A stretch of DNA of 64,000 bases, from the NCBI GenBank assembly GCA_037074705.1, contig CM073594.1, positions 81,221,009-81,285,008 of the forward strand. Direction: 5' to 3'. Source of the DNA: Zhengitettix transpicula (taxonomy: Eukaryota > Arthropoda > Insecta > Orthoptera > Tetrigidae). The position numbers were made by a program, and so were the translations under genes. Position 1 is the first letter of the stretch; each line of letters opens with the position of its first letter. The notes below the pieces were generated by a model. That model was not told the DNA's origin. It saw only the letters and a list, made by a program, of their open reading frames with translations, and ran no database searches. This document shows positions 37,156 to 49,088 of the stretch, one piece after another.

Positions 37156-37971
37156 TGTAATATTATGCCTCGCTAAAACGTAGAGAAAAAAATAAGAAAG
37201 GTGTTAATAACTTTATAGTTTTTATCTATGGAAGGGAAAGAGTCACGCTGAATAGTAGTAGGTCGAAGGAAATTCCAGAGTCTCTACTTCATCGTCGAAT
37301 GGAAGAAAGGATAGAAATATGGAAGTTGATAGCATGTAGGTTCATAATACCGTCCAAAGACATGAACAAAGTAGAACGCGCTTAGGAAGTTTCAAGTTTA
37401 ATAGAAAAATACTAAACTGTAGGTATCCAGGAGCCTTCACAGCCAACCGACTCGTAGAAGGGAACCAATCAAAAGATACAGATTCACCCACGTGGTCAAT
37501 GGTGGGGCCCTCCAAACCGGTTAACACTGGCTTTACACTATACAAAAACGGTTTCAAAATTGTAGAGCAAGCTTTTCAATTGAAGCGGTGAGAAAACGTT
37601 AATTATAAAATGACCGAGATTGATGTCGATTACATTTATTTTGGGGTCGCTAGGTGAGATTTCCGACGTATTTTAAGTCTAACTTCAGCTCCCATTGCAA
37701 TTCTGGCCAATATATAGGTCTTCCAGAGAATAAAATAAATGAATAGATACTATCGTATCAATAGTCATTATTATTATTCAGCTACTATTGGCATTTGCCC
37801 AGTGATAGATATATCAACAAAAATAACATATATGGGTAAAGTTTCATTATTATTATTATTATTATTTACCTGAAAAAAAAAACCTTATTTCTTTTCACTG
37901 CTCTTCACTTTTTTTATCGTTCTATTTTATAAATCACTTCAATTCACCGTTTACTACGCTGACCAGATACA
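37156..37971 (-). repeat. Possible LTR next to a primer-binding-like site
   Basis: The minus-strand end gaggcataatattaca resembles the block near 27.65 kb in copy G. The proposed start, TGTATCTGG at 37971, is only inferred from the TG...CA rule. It abuts copy F. Confidence 0.3.
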
Positions 37972-37981
37972 AATTAATAAG

Positions 37982-38900
37982 TGTAATAAGAAAGTATATT
38001 TTGTGGTATTCACAAATAATATAATAAACAAATATGCCTACACGTTAGAGACAATCAATTTATGTAATATTCAATTAATTAAAATAAACAAAGGAAGGAA
38101 GTTGAAATTAAACCAAAATATTTAAAAGATAACAAAGATAATTTAATTGACAAATTTGAGTTTCGTTGAATTTACATTTTATATTTTTAAGTAAGTGCCT
38201 CAGCTTTTATTAGAATCTAAATTTCAGGGCCGCTTATAGAACCTCTAATGAAGACAGTGATTTTAAAATTTCACCAAGTTACAAAAGCAAAAATGAATTT
38301 AAAATTACAATAAAAAAATCTGAAAAATTATAGAAATCTGGCAGTAAACGATATTTACGTTAAGGTTCACAGAAGAAAGTTTGTGTTTTTACATTCCATT
38401 TATTTAGTGCTTCTCTGGTTTAGCACACGTGATTTTTTAATTTTTATAGAATACTAATTTCACTGATTTTAATATCGTCTCACTTTCCAACACTTTGGGC
38501 ACCTTTCTACTTCGCTGAATTCGAATTGTCACGCTCTGTTTGCTGTGGAGGATCCGTTTAATACAAAAAGTGATGATATTCAGCCCACACTTTGCTGAAT
38601 TCGACAACCACAGCTCGTCGCCATGCTCCCAGAACATACCTGCCTGTTTCTCACAACATACTGTCTTCTGACTGTACTGTACGTCTCCCAAACACACTCT
38701 GCTCTCTGAATATCTGAGTGACTGTCTGCTAAAAGTTCTGAGCGTCTTATATACCTTTTCGACAATACACCTAGCAACCATTATCGTCTCTACATTCTCG
38801 CGCGAAACACTGCTGTTCTTTACAATGCTGAGGCCTCAAAGTTACGCCGCCAATTATTAAAAATTAATTAATATTTCATTAGATATTTATAAACTCTACA
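37982..38900 (-). mobile_element. LTR-like copy F
   Basis: The minus strand starts TGTAGAGTTTAT at 38900 and ends TTCTTATTACA at 37982. It carries the family block around 38.19-38.26 kb (gggccgc, aataaaagctgaggca). About 14 bp of pure AT separate it from copy C. A TATA-like tatataag lies within the unit at about 38.75 kb, upstream of a leader-like stretch. No clean target duplication. Confidence 0.55.
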
Positions 38901-38914
38901 ATATATATATATAT

Positions 38915-39880
38915 TGTAATGATTAAATTAAATGAATAATTAACAATTTGATTAAACAAATTTTAATTACTTTTTAAAAAATTGATTTGCAGTTTCATTA
39001 AATTGATAGTTCGTTCTGAAACAATTTATTTCATCTTAACAGGATGGATCGAGAAATAATTACTACTTTAAACTTTACGATACCATTTATTTTATTATAT
39101 AGAAATTTATAACATTTTCTCTGAGGTTAAATACATTTAAATTTTCAATGTTTAGAAATTTGATATCTCTTCTTTCACGGTCGTTTACCTGGGCTTGAGA
39201 AGTAAAGAACAACTTTTGTATTTACGTTACACAATCATAGAATTTATAAATTAAGAAATTAGCAATCAAAACAAAAAGAGACGAACGAAATCTGACGAAT
39301 ACCTTTAACTATCGTTTACAAACTTAATTAACTTTGTTTCTACTTACAAAATGTTCGGCTGGTACCAGACTTAGATTCCTGGGCTCGGGCTCACAATTTA
39401 TGCTAATAGGCCATAAAACAATGACTCTACACTTGATTGTCAAACACAGGGTCGTTGTTATTGAATTTTCCTCCGGGAACTGGATCTGCTGCACCTCCGG
39501 ATCATCAATCAGACATATTTTTACACATTGTCTTTATGTGGAAAATGATGATGGTCGCAGTACACGTAGGAATCTTAATGTGGCGCTAAATATTTGATTA
39601 CTCTTTGCAGTTCTTTACAAAGTATCTCGCTGTCCAAACTTTATACTTGGATTCTAAAAAAACTTGTAACTTTCTCGGTTGAATTTATACTCTGGCCACG
39701 CTGTTCGTTCTCCGCTCCCAGATTCTGATTTCCTCACGCGACCACAACAACTGACCAACTGCTTTCAGACAGTGCTAGCGGATCACAACAAAGCTATCCT
39801 ACCCATTGTCGTCTTTGAAGAATTGTTACCGCTAACAATCCAATTATTAAAATCATTACTGGCCTCTAATTAGTATTACA
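38915..39880 (-). mobile_element. Solo LTR (family copy C), ATAT target duplication
   Basis: Ends TGTAATGA and TATTACA; ATAT on both sides inside (TA)n tracts. On the minus strand the block 'gttctttacttctcaagcccaggtaaacgacc' aligns with copy D (41.97 kb). Length 966 bp. Confidence 0.7.
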
Positions 39881-39941
<61 letters not shown>

Positions 39942-39948
39942 TGTGTGT
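39881..39948. repeat. (TA)n followed by (TG)n microsatellite
   Basis: About 22 bp of TA repeats run into about 44 bp of TG repeats, directly at the LTR boundary. Confidence 0.95.
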
Positions 39949-39959
39949 GTCGTCAGTAT

Positions 39960-40480
39960 TTCTGCAGACAATGAAATCCAGTCGCGAATTGATCTAGTAA
40001 CAATTAATTAACATAGAAAGCACAGAAAGAGAACAGGAACAAGAGGAAGGAGATTCTTCGTTTTCGAGGTCGCTGAAGTCACCAGTTTCAATTTCAGCCC
40101 TCATCGCCATTGGGAGGGGATAATAATGGGTTAATATTACTATCAAATCATCAAGAGTATTGGTGTCATAACCAGCGATATTTGAGGATTTAGTTGAATA
40201 GAAGTACGTAGAATGCTCTAGGTGACCGTTGATAGAACAATGCACTGTAATGTACTTGATGCGGCAATACCACTCATTCCGTCAGATGTTCCTTTTATCT
40301 TTAATAGTTGGCCATTTCCAATGAAGTATTGCGAAATGGTTTTGCGATCGCAATGTTTTCCCTGTGGACAACTTTTTATTCTTTACTCAAGTTTTACCAC
40401 ATGCATTATTTATTAACTGCATGCACATCCATCATGTGGAAATGAAAATAATGTGCAAATTTCTTAACGTTAGGGTTAGC
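39960..40480. other. Intergenic, nothing recognised
   Basis: No supported feature. Confidence 0.3.
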
Positions 40481-40489
40481 CTTTTATTA

Positions 40490-40960
40490 AAAAAAAAACT
40501 AGCAGAGTGCTCGGTCTTGCCTGGTTATTTATTTTCCACCATTGTTAATGCGAGAATTAAACTCAGCGACTCCTATAACCCCAGAATAGACACTAATATC
40601 GGTCTTTTTTGCATTCCTGTTTATGTAAACCCCTTCCTCCACCACCCGTACGGTAAGAGTGCTTCCCTACCTTGCGTTTAGGAGTTGAAATTAGACACAT
40701 AAAAATTCTAGAAGGACACAATCAAATCAAGCGACCCCGAAAAAGTTTTTATTCGACGCTAATAAAAGCCGTTTAGGAAAGTTTTTAAATTTCACCCCCA
40801 CCCCTAGAGGCGGTAAGTGTGTCTTAAGTCCCGAGTGTTTGTTCCCGGATCGTATGTAACATGTCTATAAAGTTTGGTAGTAACTGGTCTACGCACGAAA
40901 ATTTATTTCACCCCCTTCCATGGGTTGAACTACATCTTAACCAGTATGGTTATACATTAC
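40490..40960 (+). repeat. Dispersed tandem repeat family block
   Basis: Phrases 'gttaatgcgagaattaaactcagcgac', 'cgtacggtaagagtgcttcc' and 'gtctataaagtttggtag' match 52370-52690 and 31975-32320. Confidence 0.55.
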
Positions 40961-41269
40961 ATTTATGTAACGGCCTGTAGTGACTGTAAATTAATTTCGG
41001 TTCTATTGAGATCTCAGTTTTCCATATTAGTTATGATGGTTATGAGAGAACGGAAAAGCGGAACTGAAGAATTAGGATACGTGAATTACTTGAAACACAG
41101 GCTCAGAGACTAGTATGTATGCAGAACACAATACGTGAAGTATAAAGATAAGTTTTAATGAAGAGAAATAATATGGAAAAACCAAAGCCAACCATCTTAG
41201 ACGAGTGTCGAAGAACGACTCTGACGATTTCTTAGAGCTTTCCGAGGAGAGGAAATTCCTTCAATATAT

Positions 41270-42304
41270 TGTAATAATAATTAGATGCAATTAGAGAATT
41301 AATAATTGGGCAATATGCAGTAAATTGTTATCAGCGAGATAAAAACACAACAAAGTACAGGCTGGCCTTTGTCGGCGAGCGTTTAAAAACTCTGGAGCTC
41401 ACACAGACAGTAGCAGGGAGAATTTCATTGAAAGTAGTTGCACACAGAATTTCATCGAGTAAAGGTTGGACATAGAATTCGATCAAGTAAAGGTCGCAGG
41501 AAAAATTTCAATACGTAAAGCTGTGGGTAGAACTCCAACCAATAAAGACAGTTATAAATTTCGTCGAGAAGGAGTGGATAATATTCTGATTGACCCTTAA
41601 TCAGAACGAGAACTACAATAATTGCTGAAGAGAGAGAGAGACTTAATGCAGAGGTCCACAGTGTTATACGGAGTAATTGTTCCAGGTGAAAGATACAAAA
41701 GTTTTGGACAGTGACTTTGAAACATATTAAATTCTGTGAAATTATGGCCTGTTATATGTGAATAGTGTATAGTGTGTCAAAGAGCCCAAAACGAATGCCT
41801 GGTACCAGTAAAGAAACTGTAAGTAGAGAGAGAAATTTTATAAATTTTATTGTAAACGTTAAATAAGGACAAATCGTCAGATTTCGGATTCACGTTTCAT
41901 TTTTCTGTTTAATTCTAATTATTTTGAATGTTGTAAATTTTGATTGTCAATTTAAATGTAAGAAAAGTTCTGTTCTTTATTTAAAAGGCCCAGATAAACG
42001 ACCCTGAGATGAGAGTAGATAAGCTTGTAAAATAGTAAGGGCACGAATGTAAATCAATCATAAGAAGAAAATTTGTTATTATTACTTCAAATAAATTAAT
42101 TGTTTTTTGAGGTTTAAATTTTTGTAAATTATTTAACATCCTTTAATTTTAAATTTTAATAAAATAAATTCATCCCGTAATTAACCATTGATTTAATTAA
42201 GCTTTTTAATTAATTTTAAACTGTTTATTACAATTTGGCTTCACCGACGTGAGACAGAATCATATAATTGCATTTAATTATTTTAATTTAGTTTGTTTAT
42301 TACA
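41270..42304 (+). mobile_element. Solo LTR (family copy D), ATAT target duplication
   Basis: Starts TGTAATAA and ends TTATTACA, with ATAT at 41266-41269 and 42305-42308. It shares with copy A the 'ggcctgtta', 'ctggtaccagta', 'cgtcagattt' and 'ttaaaaggcccanataaa' blocks. Length 1,035 bp. Confidence 0.7.
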
Positions 42305-42309
42305 ATATC

Positions 42310-44015
42310 AACCCCAAAGTTGGTTAAGAAATGGCCACCAAAAGCTTAAACATAGTCAGGATTTTCTGTCGGTTTGCATTCACACGCCAGAGGCAAAATG
42401 TGAAAAGGCACTGCATGCAATTTTAGATGAGGTAAGACACAGTGTCCGCTAGACGACTAGGCTTCATCCGGTGTCATCCACGCCGAAGAAATACAAAATT
42501 TACAATAAGAATTTAATAATGATCTTAAAATATCATTACAAAGAGAGTTAAGAACTCCCCGATAGGTTAGAACAATGGAAAATACTCACACTACCTTGAG
42601 AAAGACAAACATACTTCCATTACGATCTGTACAGTATTTCATTAATGTTGGATACGGGAATTTACTGTAATAAAAAAAAGAACGGTAAAAACAGCGTCAC
42701 AAAAAAATTATTTTGAAACAGTTGCTATGGAGTAGCTCTAAAGTTTCATTAAGTTTTTAAATAAACATTTCAAGAACAGTAGAATGATTTCAAACGAAGC
42801 CATGAAACAGAATAATGATGGAAAAATCCCGTAGTAAGCGGAGGTCCCGGGTTCGATATAGATTTTTCCGTCCTGATTCTTTAATAATCTTTTCCTCAAA
42901 CAAACGGGGAAGTTCACCATGAATATTTAGTGAGAAATAAATTTCTAGTAATTTCGGTGTACAATATGAGCAACCGTAGTAATGGTGCAATGTGTCATAA
43001 CAAGTAGAAGACCATGAATTATCGGGGGAATCATCGTGCGCAAAAGATAAATTAATTCTTCGCTTAAATATTACAAAATGAGACACAGTACATGAAACAA
43101 AGGAACTGTAAATAATGTTTGAGTCATCCCTTTAAATACTGGTAGGCAGTTTCAATTTTAGCTGCTCAATTAAGCAAGTTACACAACTTAATGTTGCACG
43201 CCAAACCGATGTCAAGTGTTAAAAATCGGAATGCTGCTTACTCCCGCATAGATTTTTGAGTTCCTTCATAACTTCATAACATTTTCATATGTATGTATAT
43301 AGATTTGTCGTAATAGTATTTTGTTGAGTGACAAAAAAATACGTGTTACTGAATTACTTCTTTGTCAGCCTTGAATTTTTTATAGGCAGTATATTTATAA
43401 AATAAAAAACGAGGTAAACAATAAATATGGAAATATAATAAATGTTATTCAAGCCTTTTTTTAAAAAAAATAAGTCTTCCCCGATAGTATTTTGCCTATT
43501 TAAGATAACATCTCGTACTCCATGAGTCGTGCAAGAGATTTTAAGCAACCGATTTAGTTGTTTTTAAGCTTCCTTCGTAAGTACTCTATTTACAGAACGC
43601 GGTTCAGAACACGCAATCTACCAATCACATATTTGATGTGCCCTTCGGCAGGTCCTACAAAGTCCATAGGCTGTTATTAGGATGGGCTCGTTAATTTTCC
43701 TTTATTCTGGAGGTGTCATGTTGCGTTCTGTCGTTTTTTGATGAGAAATGGTCCCAGTGCAGCGTTTGGGGCGCATAACGAAGGATACCGACCCGGTTGA
43801 GAGTTGAACGCGGTTTTTATTTTATACTCTACAATTTCTACATTCCACTGTACATGAATCAACACCGACTGTCACTGACCATTTACCCATCGCTATCGGG
43901 CGCACATTACACTGTCTTTCTTAGACCCCTTTCACGCGGATTCCGTGTCTGCGAGTCACATCTGAAGCAGTCAAACCGGCAATGGGCGCAAAGCGATCTA
44001 TTCACACAGAAAGTC
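42310..44015. other. Intergenic, nothing recognised
   Basis: About 1.7 kb of AT-rich DNA. A B-box-like 'gggttcgatatag' at about 42.85 kb has no partner A box. No gene supported. Confidence 0.35.
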
Positions 44016-44019
44016 ACGT

Positions 44020-44334
44020 AGATAGATAGATAGATTTATTCACCATTAGCCCTCTAAAGAGGAAATAGGATTCGTCACAAATGTACAGTAGATAAATTGC
44101 ATATAAACTTATAATACACAAAAACACACACAAAAATTCATATCTGCTTACATTAGTCTAGTCACTACAATCATACACACTATTTTTAGGAAACACGCAC
44201 ACGACACTAATCTCTTCCTGGTATTAATCTCCTGTCGCTAGGTACGGAGGGATGTCGTCATAGATATTTACTAAAACAGAAAGCAGAGGCAGGAAAACAG
44301 AACCAAAAGGGGAAAACTGGACAAACTATTTACA
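44020..44334 (-). mobile_element. 3' end of the LINE at 49-51.6 kb, with (GATA)n tail
   Basis: A (gata)4 microsatellite at about 44022-44035 (TATC repeats on the LINE strand) marks the 3' tail. The sequence up to 44334 is the 3' UTR, cut by the gypsy insertion. Removing 44335-49092 joins this piece to the LINE coding region ending at 49132. Confidence 0.65.
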
Positions 44335-44619
44335 TGTGGGGACGAATATTCCGTGTCCCCATGCGAGCAAGAGGGTCCCGTTACGCGTCCCGTTAGGGGA
44401 TGCAAACAATGCTCCCCACCAAGTAACGGGACCCTACCGAGCTCCTACAGCGTGCACACGGAGAGCCCATTCTGTTCCCGGCTCTCGCGCGACACATTAC
44501 CTGTGCTTCCGGACAACGGCCAGAGTCGCACCACGTGGTGGAATAAAGTCTTAGTTTAGGAGACCAGGCTTATTACTCCCGGATCCGGGAATCCTAACCC
44601 TGCACGAGTCTCTCCTATA
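44335..44619 (+). repeat. 5' LTR of the gypsy element
   Basis: 285 bp. It contains an AATAAA (aataaagtcttagttt) about 85 bases before its end, consistent with the R region. It differs from the 3' LTR at two sites: ctcctacag versus cacctacag, and ggatccggg versus ggctccggg. Confidence 0.93.
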
Positions 44620-44620
44620 T

Positions 44621-44634
44621 TGGTGACCCCTACG
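44621..44634 (+). other. Primer-binding site (tRNA-Trp type)
   Basis: TGGTGACCCC directly after the LTR plus one T, then TACG. The complement of the tRNA-Trp 3' end in known CsRn1-clade elements is TGGTGACCCCGACG, so the match is 13 of 14. Confidence 0.7.
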
Positions 44635-45501
44635 ATGGACATTTTGAACAACAAAATCGCCGAGCTACAGCAGGAGATCGCAAGGCTGAAGGAGGATCCA
44701 CGTGGCCAACACCATGACGCAGCACAGGTCTGTAGGATCACACCGAAGCTGCCGGCTTTCTGGGCGGACAATACGGACGTCTGGTTCGCCCAGGCGGAAA
44801 GCCAATTCGCCATCGCCGGCATCACGCAGGACGCCACCAAGTTCAACCACATCGCAGCTCACCTCGAACAAAGATGGGCTGCGGAAGTCCAGGACATCCT
44901 CGTCAACCCGCCAGCAACAGGCAAGTACGAGTGTTTAAAGAAAGCGCTGATACAGAGACTTTCGCCCTCACAAGAGCGAAGAACTCGGCTTCTACTCAGC
45001 GAAGCCGAACTTGGCGACAGATCGCCGTCGCAGTTCCTGCGGTACCTCCGCAGCCTAGTACGGCCTACTCTAGTGTCGGACGATTTCCTGCGGACGTTGT
45101 GGATGCAGCGCCTGCCGGCCTACGTACAGGTCGCGGTCCAAAGTCATATAGACGCACCGCTCGCCACGGCCGCCCAAATCGCTGACAGGCTTATGGAGAT
45201 TCCAACACCCGGTCTTCCACCGCACGTCCACGCTGCCAGCACGAGCTCACAGTCCACCAATCAGGCAGATGAACTCCACGGCCCATCAGCCCCTAGCCTC
45301 GAGCAGCGCCTGGAGGCGCTCACCGCGGAAGTCGCAGCCCTACGAGGCGAACGAAGGCCGCCAGCACGCCGCCAGCCGCCCGAACAACAGCGTGGCCGCC
45401 GCGACAACGCCAGCACCGGGAAATACTGGTACCACAGACGGTTCGGTAGCCGGGCTCAACGCTGCGAACCCCCGTGCAGCTACACCCAGGGAAACGAGTA
45501 A
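44635..45501 (+). CDS. gag: Gag protein of the gypsy element
   Basis: 288 codons from the ATG at 44635 ([20 protein letters not shown]), a start with coiled-coil character. A capsid-like core follows ([20 protein letters not shown]), as in Ty3/gypsy capsids. The end reads [20 protein letters not shown], the unusual CHCC-type knuckle of CsRn1-clade Gag. The first Cys expected before WYH is Tyr here (codon TAC), so the knuckle may not bind zinc. Gag packages the RNA and forms the particle. It overlaps pol, which is in the -1 frame. Confidence 0.88.
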   Translation: MDILNNKIAELQQEIARLKEDPRGQHHDAAQVCRITPKLPAFWADNTDVWFAQAESQFAIAGITQDATKFNHIAAHLEQRWAAEVQDILVNPPATGKYECLKKALIQRLSPSQERRTRLLLSEAELGDRSPSQFLRYLRSLVRPTLVSDDFLRTLWMQRLPAYVQVAVQSHIDAPLATAAQIADRLMEIPTPGLPPHVHAASTSSQSTNQADELHGPSAPSLEQRLEALTAEVAALRGERRPPARRQPPEQQRGRRDNASTGKYWYHRRFGSRAQRCEPPCSYTQGNE

Positions 45502-48500
45502 GGCAGCCGGCTATTGCAGCTGCCGGCTGCCCATCGAGTGGACGCCGTCTCGTCGTTAGGGACCACACCAGCGGACATGGGTTCCTAGTCGACACCGGTT
45601 CCGACTTATGTTGCTTCCCGCGCAACCTACTCAAGGGCCAGCGCGCGGTCACCAACTACAAGCTCAGCGCCGCGAACAGCAGTACTATCAACACGTACGG
45701 CTGCCTACCCATGCGAATCGACCTGGTGCTGCACCGGGTGTTCGTATGGCGTTTCGTCATCGCGGACGTCGCGTTGCCAATAATCGGCGCTGATTTCCTG
45801 GCACACTTTGGACTTCTACCGGGCTGTCGAAGCGGGCGCCTGCTCGACGGGACGACGGGCCGCGTCGTAAGCGCGAATAAGGACCGATCGCCGCAACCCA
45901 GCGTCAGGGTGCTGGCGACGTGCTCGCCATACCAGGACCTCCTGAGCCGATTCCCGGAGCTCACGCGCCCGGCCGGCGCGCCCCGCGTTGTTCGTCACAC
46001 CACGGTTCACCACATCCGGACGACGCCAGGACCCCCAGTTTCCTGTAGACCACGACGCCTGGCACCGGAGCGGCTCCACATCGCACGGGCAGAATTCGAG
46101 GCCATGCTCGCCGACGGGACCGCGCGACGATCGAAGAGCCCGTGGGCATCGCCGCTGCATCTCGTGCCTAAGAAGAAAGACGGAGAATGGCGCCCATGCG
46201 GTGATTATCGCGCGCTGAACGCGCGAACCGTCCCAGACAGGTATCCCGTTCGGCACGTACAGGACTTTTCTATGAGCCTTCGAGGAAGCAAAATATATTC
46301 TGTCCTCGACCTCGTTAAGGCATACACACAGATTCCGGTGCACACGACGGACATCCCGAAAACGGCCATAACCACGCCGTTCGGGATGTTCGAATTCCCG
46401 TTCATGACCTTTGGACTAAGAAATGCTGGACAAACGTTCCAGAGGTTTATGGACGAAGTGTTACAGGGGCTGGACTTCTGCTTCCCGTACATCGACGACA
46501 TTCTAATCTACAGCGCGTCTCCAGAGCAACACCGGGAACACCTGCGAACCGTTTTCCGCCGATTGTCGCAGCACGGCATAATCGTCAACGTGGAAAAGAG
46601 CGTGCTGGGCCAGCAGGCCGTAACCTTCCTCGGCTACCACGTTTCCTCGGAAGGCGTAAGCGCCGTACCAGAACGTGTCGCCGCACTGCGCGATTTCCAG
46701 CGCCCATCCAACGCCAGAGGGCTCCGTCGCTTCTTGGGAATGATAAATTTCTATCGTCGTTTCCTTCCCAAGGCAGCGGCGCATCAAGCAGAGCTCCAGG
46801 AGGCTCTCTCAGGTCTCCGCAGCACCCACCCTGTGCCCTGGAACCCACTCAGTACAGCAGCCTTCGAGAAATGCAAGGCCTCGCTCGCCAACGCAACGAT
46901 GCTGGCTCACCCGGACCCTACGGCACAGCTCGGGCTTTTCACCGACGCGTCGCAGAATGCAGTCGGCGCCAGCTTGCAGCAGCAAGTGGGAGGAGCGTGG
47001 CAACCGTTGGGTTTCTTCTCCCGGAAGCTGACGCCGCAGCAAACACAGTGGCCGGCATATTATCAGGAGCTACTCGCCATCTTTTTGGCGGTCCGGCATT
47101 TTCGTCACGCGTTGGAGGCTCAACACACAATAATATTTACTGATCATAAGCCCATATGTTTTGCCTATCAGCAGCAGAACGAGAGACTCCCGCCCGTTCA
47201 GAGGAACCACCTGACGTACATCTCGCAGTTCACCACGGACATTCGGCACGTCAATGTGTCCCAAAACATAGTCGCCGACGCGTTATCCCGCGTCGAGGCT
47301 TTGACAGCAGCCAATAGCCCGGTGGATCTCAGCCGCATCGCCCAGCAGCAAGCCGAGGACGACGAGCTACGCGAGCTGCTAGCCGGCAGCACAGCACTCC
47401 AGCTCCGCCACGTCGATGTCCCAGGACTCGACCTCCGGGTGTTATGTGATGTATCGACGGGTCGCCAACGCCTAGTCGTCCCAGCTCCAAGTCGCAGACA
47501 GGTATTCGACGCGGTCCACGGCCTGAGCCATCCCGGCACACGCGCTACCACGCGCCTGATCACGTCGCGTTTCGTTTGGCCCGGGGTTAAACGAGACATA
47601 CGCGTATGGACTCGGGCGTGTTTGCAATGTCAGCGCGCGAAGATTACACGGCACGTCCACACGCCACTGGGAGACTTCACGACGCCGTCAGCTCGTTTCC
47701 GTCACATACACATTGACATCGTGGGTCCACTGCCGCCAGCAGGCTCTTACCGATACCTCCTGACGGCGATCGACCGTGCATCGCGTTGGCCAGAAGCTTA
47801 TCCACTGGAGCGAATCACCGCAGAAGATGTGGCCAACGCCCTGCTCCACGGCTGGATCTCGCGCTATGGCTGCCCAGAGCGTGTTACTACGGACCAAGGA
47901 CGGCAGTTCGAGTCCGATCTTTTTCAGGCACTGGGGAAGTACACGGGCTGGCAGAGGTCCCGCACGACGCCGTACCACCCACAGGCTAACGGGCTAGTAG
48001 AACGGCTCCACAGGCAGCTGAAGGCAGCGATAATGTGCCATGAAGGCGCCTCCTGGCTCGACGCCCTCCCGGTCGTCATGCTCGGGATCCGTACCGCCTT
48101 CAAGGAGGACCTGCAGACATCAGCCGCCGAACTGGTGTTTGGAGAACCGCTACGTCTGCCCGGCGAATTCTTCACCGCAGAACCCGAGCTTGGCGACCCG
48201 ACGTCACTCATCGAGCGGGTCCGCCAGGCAACAACAAACATACGGCCCACACCGGCTTCGCGACGCTCCCGACCAGGAAGCTTCGTGTTCAAGGAGTTGG
48301 CGACTTGCACCCATGCTTTTCTCCGTGACGACGGTATAAAGGCCTCCCTTTGTACGCCTTACACGGGACCCTACCGCATCGTCAGCAGGGACGAGAAAAC
48401 CTGCGTGTTGCATACAAGTCGCGGAGAAACACGAGTTTCACTGGACAGGGTAAAACCGGCCTTCATGTTGCGCCCAGAGGAAGCAGTTGGGCCCCCCAGC

Positions 48501-48659
48501 ATAGCGCCGGCAGCCACGAACGACAGCCCGGTGGCACCACAGGCGACGCTCTCCACGCCAGCGCAAAGAGACTGGCCTCGCCCGCATCGCCTAGCAGCGC
48601 CGCCAACTCGCTCGGGTCGCCGGGCCCGTGCCCCGGACCGCTACTCGCCCACGCCGTAG
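45450..48659 (+). CDS. pol: Pol polyprotein of the gypsy element (PR-RT-RH-IN)
   Basis: The frame is open from 45450 (after a TAG at 45447) to the stop at 48657-48659, about 1,069 codons without interruption. Domain order: aspartic protease with DTGSD (about residues 40-45), reverse transcriptase with [12 protein letters not shown] and YIDDILIYS, RNase H with [10 protein letters not shown] and FTDHKPI, and integrase zinc region (HGLSHPGTR ... CLQCQRAK). The D,D,E core is [21 protein letters not shown] and NGLVERLHR. All key catalytic residues are present. There is no obvious start codon, so expression by frameshift from gag within 45450-45501 is likely; a C5 run at 45469-45473 lies there. No env gene and no chromodomain were seen. 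Confidence 0.92.
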   Translation, partial: PGSTLRTPVQLHPGKRVRQPAIAAAGCPSSGRRLVVRDHTSGHGFLVDTGSDLCCFPRNLLKGQRAVTNYKLSAANSSTINTYGCLPMRIDLVLHRVFVWRFVIADVALPIIGADFLAHFGLLPGCRSGRLLDGTTGRVVSANKDRSPQPSVRVLATCSPYQDLLSRFPELTRPAGAPRVVRHTTVHHIRTTPGPPVSCRPRRLAPERLHIARAEFEAMLADGTARRSKSPWASPLHLVPKKKDGEWRPCGDYRALNARTVPDRYPVRHVQDFSMSLRGSKIYSVLDLVKAYTQIPVHTTDIPKTAITTPFGMFEFPFMTFGLRNAGQTFQRFMDEVLQGLDFCFPYIDDILIYSASPEQHREHLRTVFRRLSQHGIIVNVEKSVLGQQAVTFLGYHVSSEGVSAVPERVAALRDFQRPSNARGLRRFLGMINFYRRFLPKAAAHQAELQEALSGLRSTHPVPWNPLSTAAFEKCKASLANATMLAHPDPTAQLGLFTDASQNAVGASLQQQVGGAWQPLGFFSRKLTPQQTQWPAYYQELLAIFLAVRHFRHALEAQHTIIFTDHKPICFAYQQQNERLPPVQRNHLTYISQFTTDIRHVNVSQNIVADALSRVEALTAANSPVDLSRIAQQQAEDDELRELLAGSTALQLRHVDVPGLDLRVLCDVSTGRQRLVVPAPSRRQVFDAVHGLSHPGTRATTRLITSRFVWPGVKRDIRVWTRACLQCQRAKITRHVHTPLGDFTTPSARFRHIHIDIVGPLPPAGSYRYLLTAIDRASRWPEAYPLERITAEDVANALLHGWISRYGCPERVTTDQGRQFESDLFQALGKYTGWQRSRTTPYHPQANGLVERLHRQLKAAIMCHEGASWLDALPVVMLGIRTAFKEDLQTSAAELVFGEPLRLPGEFFTAEPELGDPTSLIERVRQATTNIRPTPASRRSRPGSFVFKELATCTHAFLRDDGIKASLCTPYTGPYRIVSRDEKTCVLHTSRGETRVSLDRVKPAFMLRPEEAVGPPSIAPAATNDSPVAPQATLSTPAQRDWPRPHRLAAPPTRSGRRARAPDRYSPTP

Positions 48660-48803
48660 AACATTTCGCACATTATTATTTTTTTTGTAAATATTCTGTA
48701 TATTGTTTTGTAAAAATTATGAACATATATATTTATTATGGTATTGTAATGCGACTCAGGCACAAAACGTATATCCTGACTCCGTCTCTTAACGGGTGGC
48801 TGG

Positions 48804-49088
48804 TGTGGGGACGAATATTCCGTGTCCCCATGCGAGCAAGAGGGTCCCGTTACGCGTCCCGTTAGGGGATGCAAACAATGCTCCCCACCAAGTAACGGGA
48901 CCCTACCGAGCACCTACAGCGTGCACACGGAGAGCCCATTCTGTTCCCGGCTCTCGCGCGACACATTACCTGTGCTTCCGGACAACGGCCAGAGTCGCAC
49001 CACGTGGTGGAATAAAGTCTTAGTTTAGGAGACCAGGCTTATTACTCCCGGCTCCGGGAATCCTAACCCTGCACGAGTCTCTCCTATA
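48804..49088 (+). repeat. 3' LTR of the gypsy element
   Basis: 285 bp, nearly identical to the 5' LTR. The preceding 'aacgggtggctgg' is a weak polypurine-tract candidate. Confidence 0.93.

Noticed and set aside
42840..42865. tRNA B-box-like 'gggttcgatatag'
   Set aside because: No A box at the right distance and no cloverleaf; probably chance.
45474..45480. GTG at 45474 as pol start codon
   Set aside because: Eukaryotic initiation at GTG is unlikely and the frame is open further upstream; frameshift expression from gag fits the family better.
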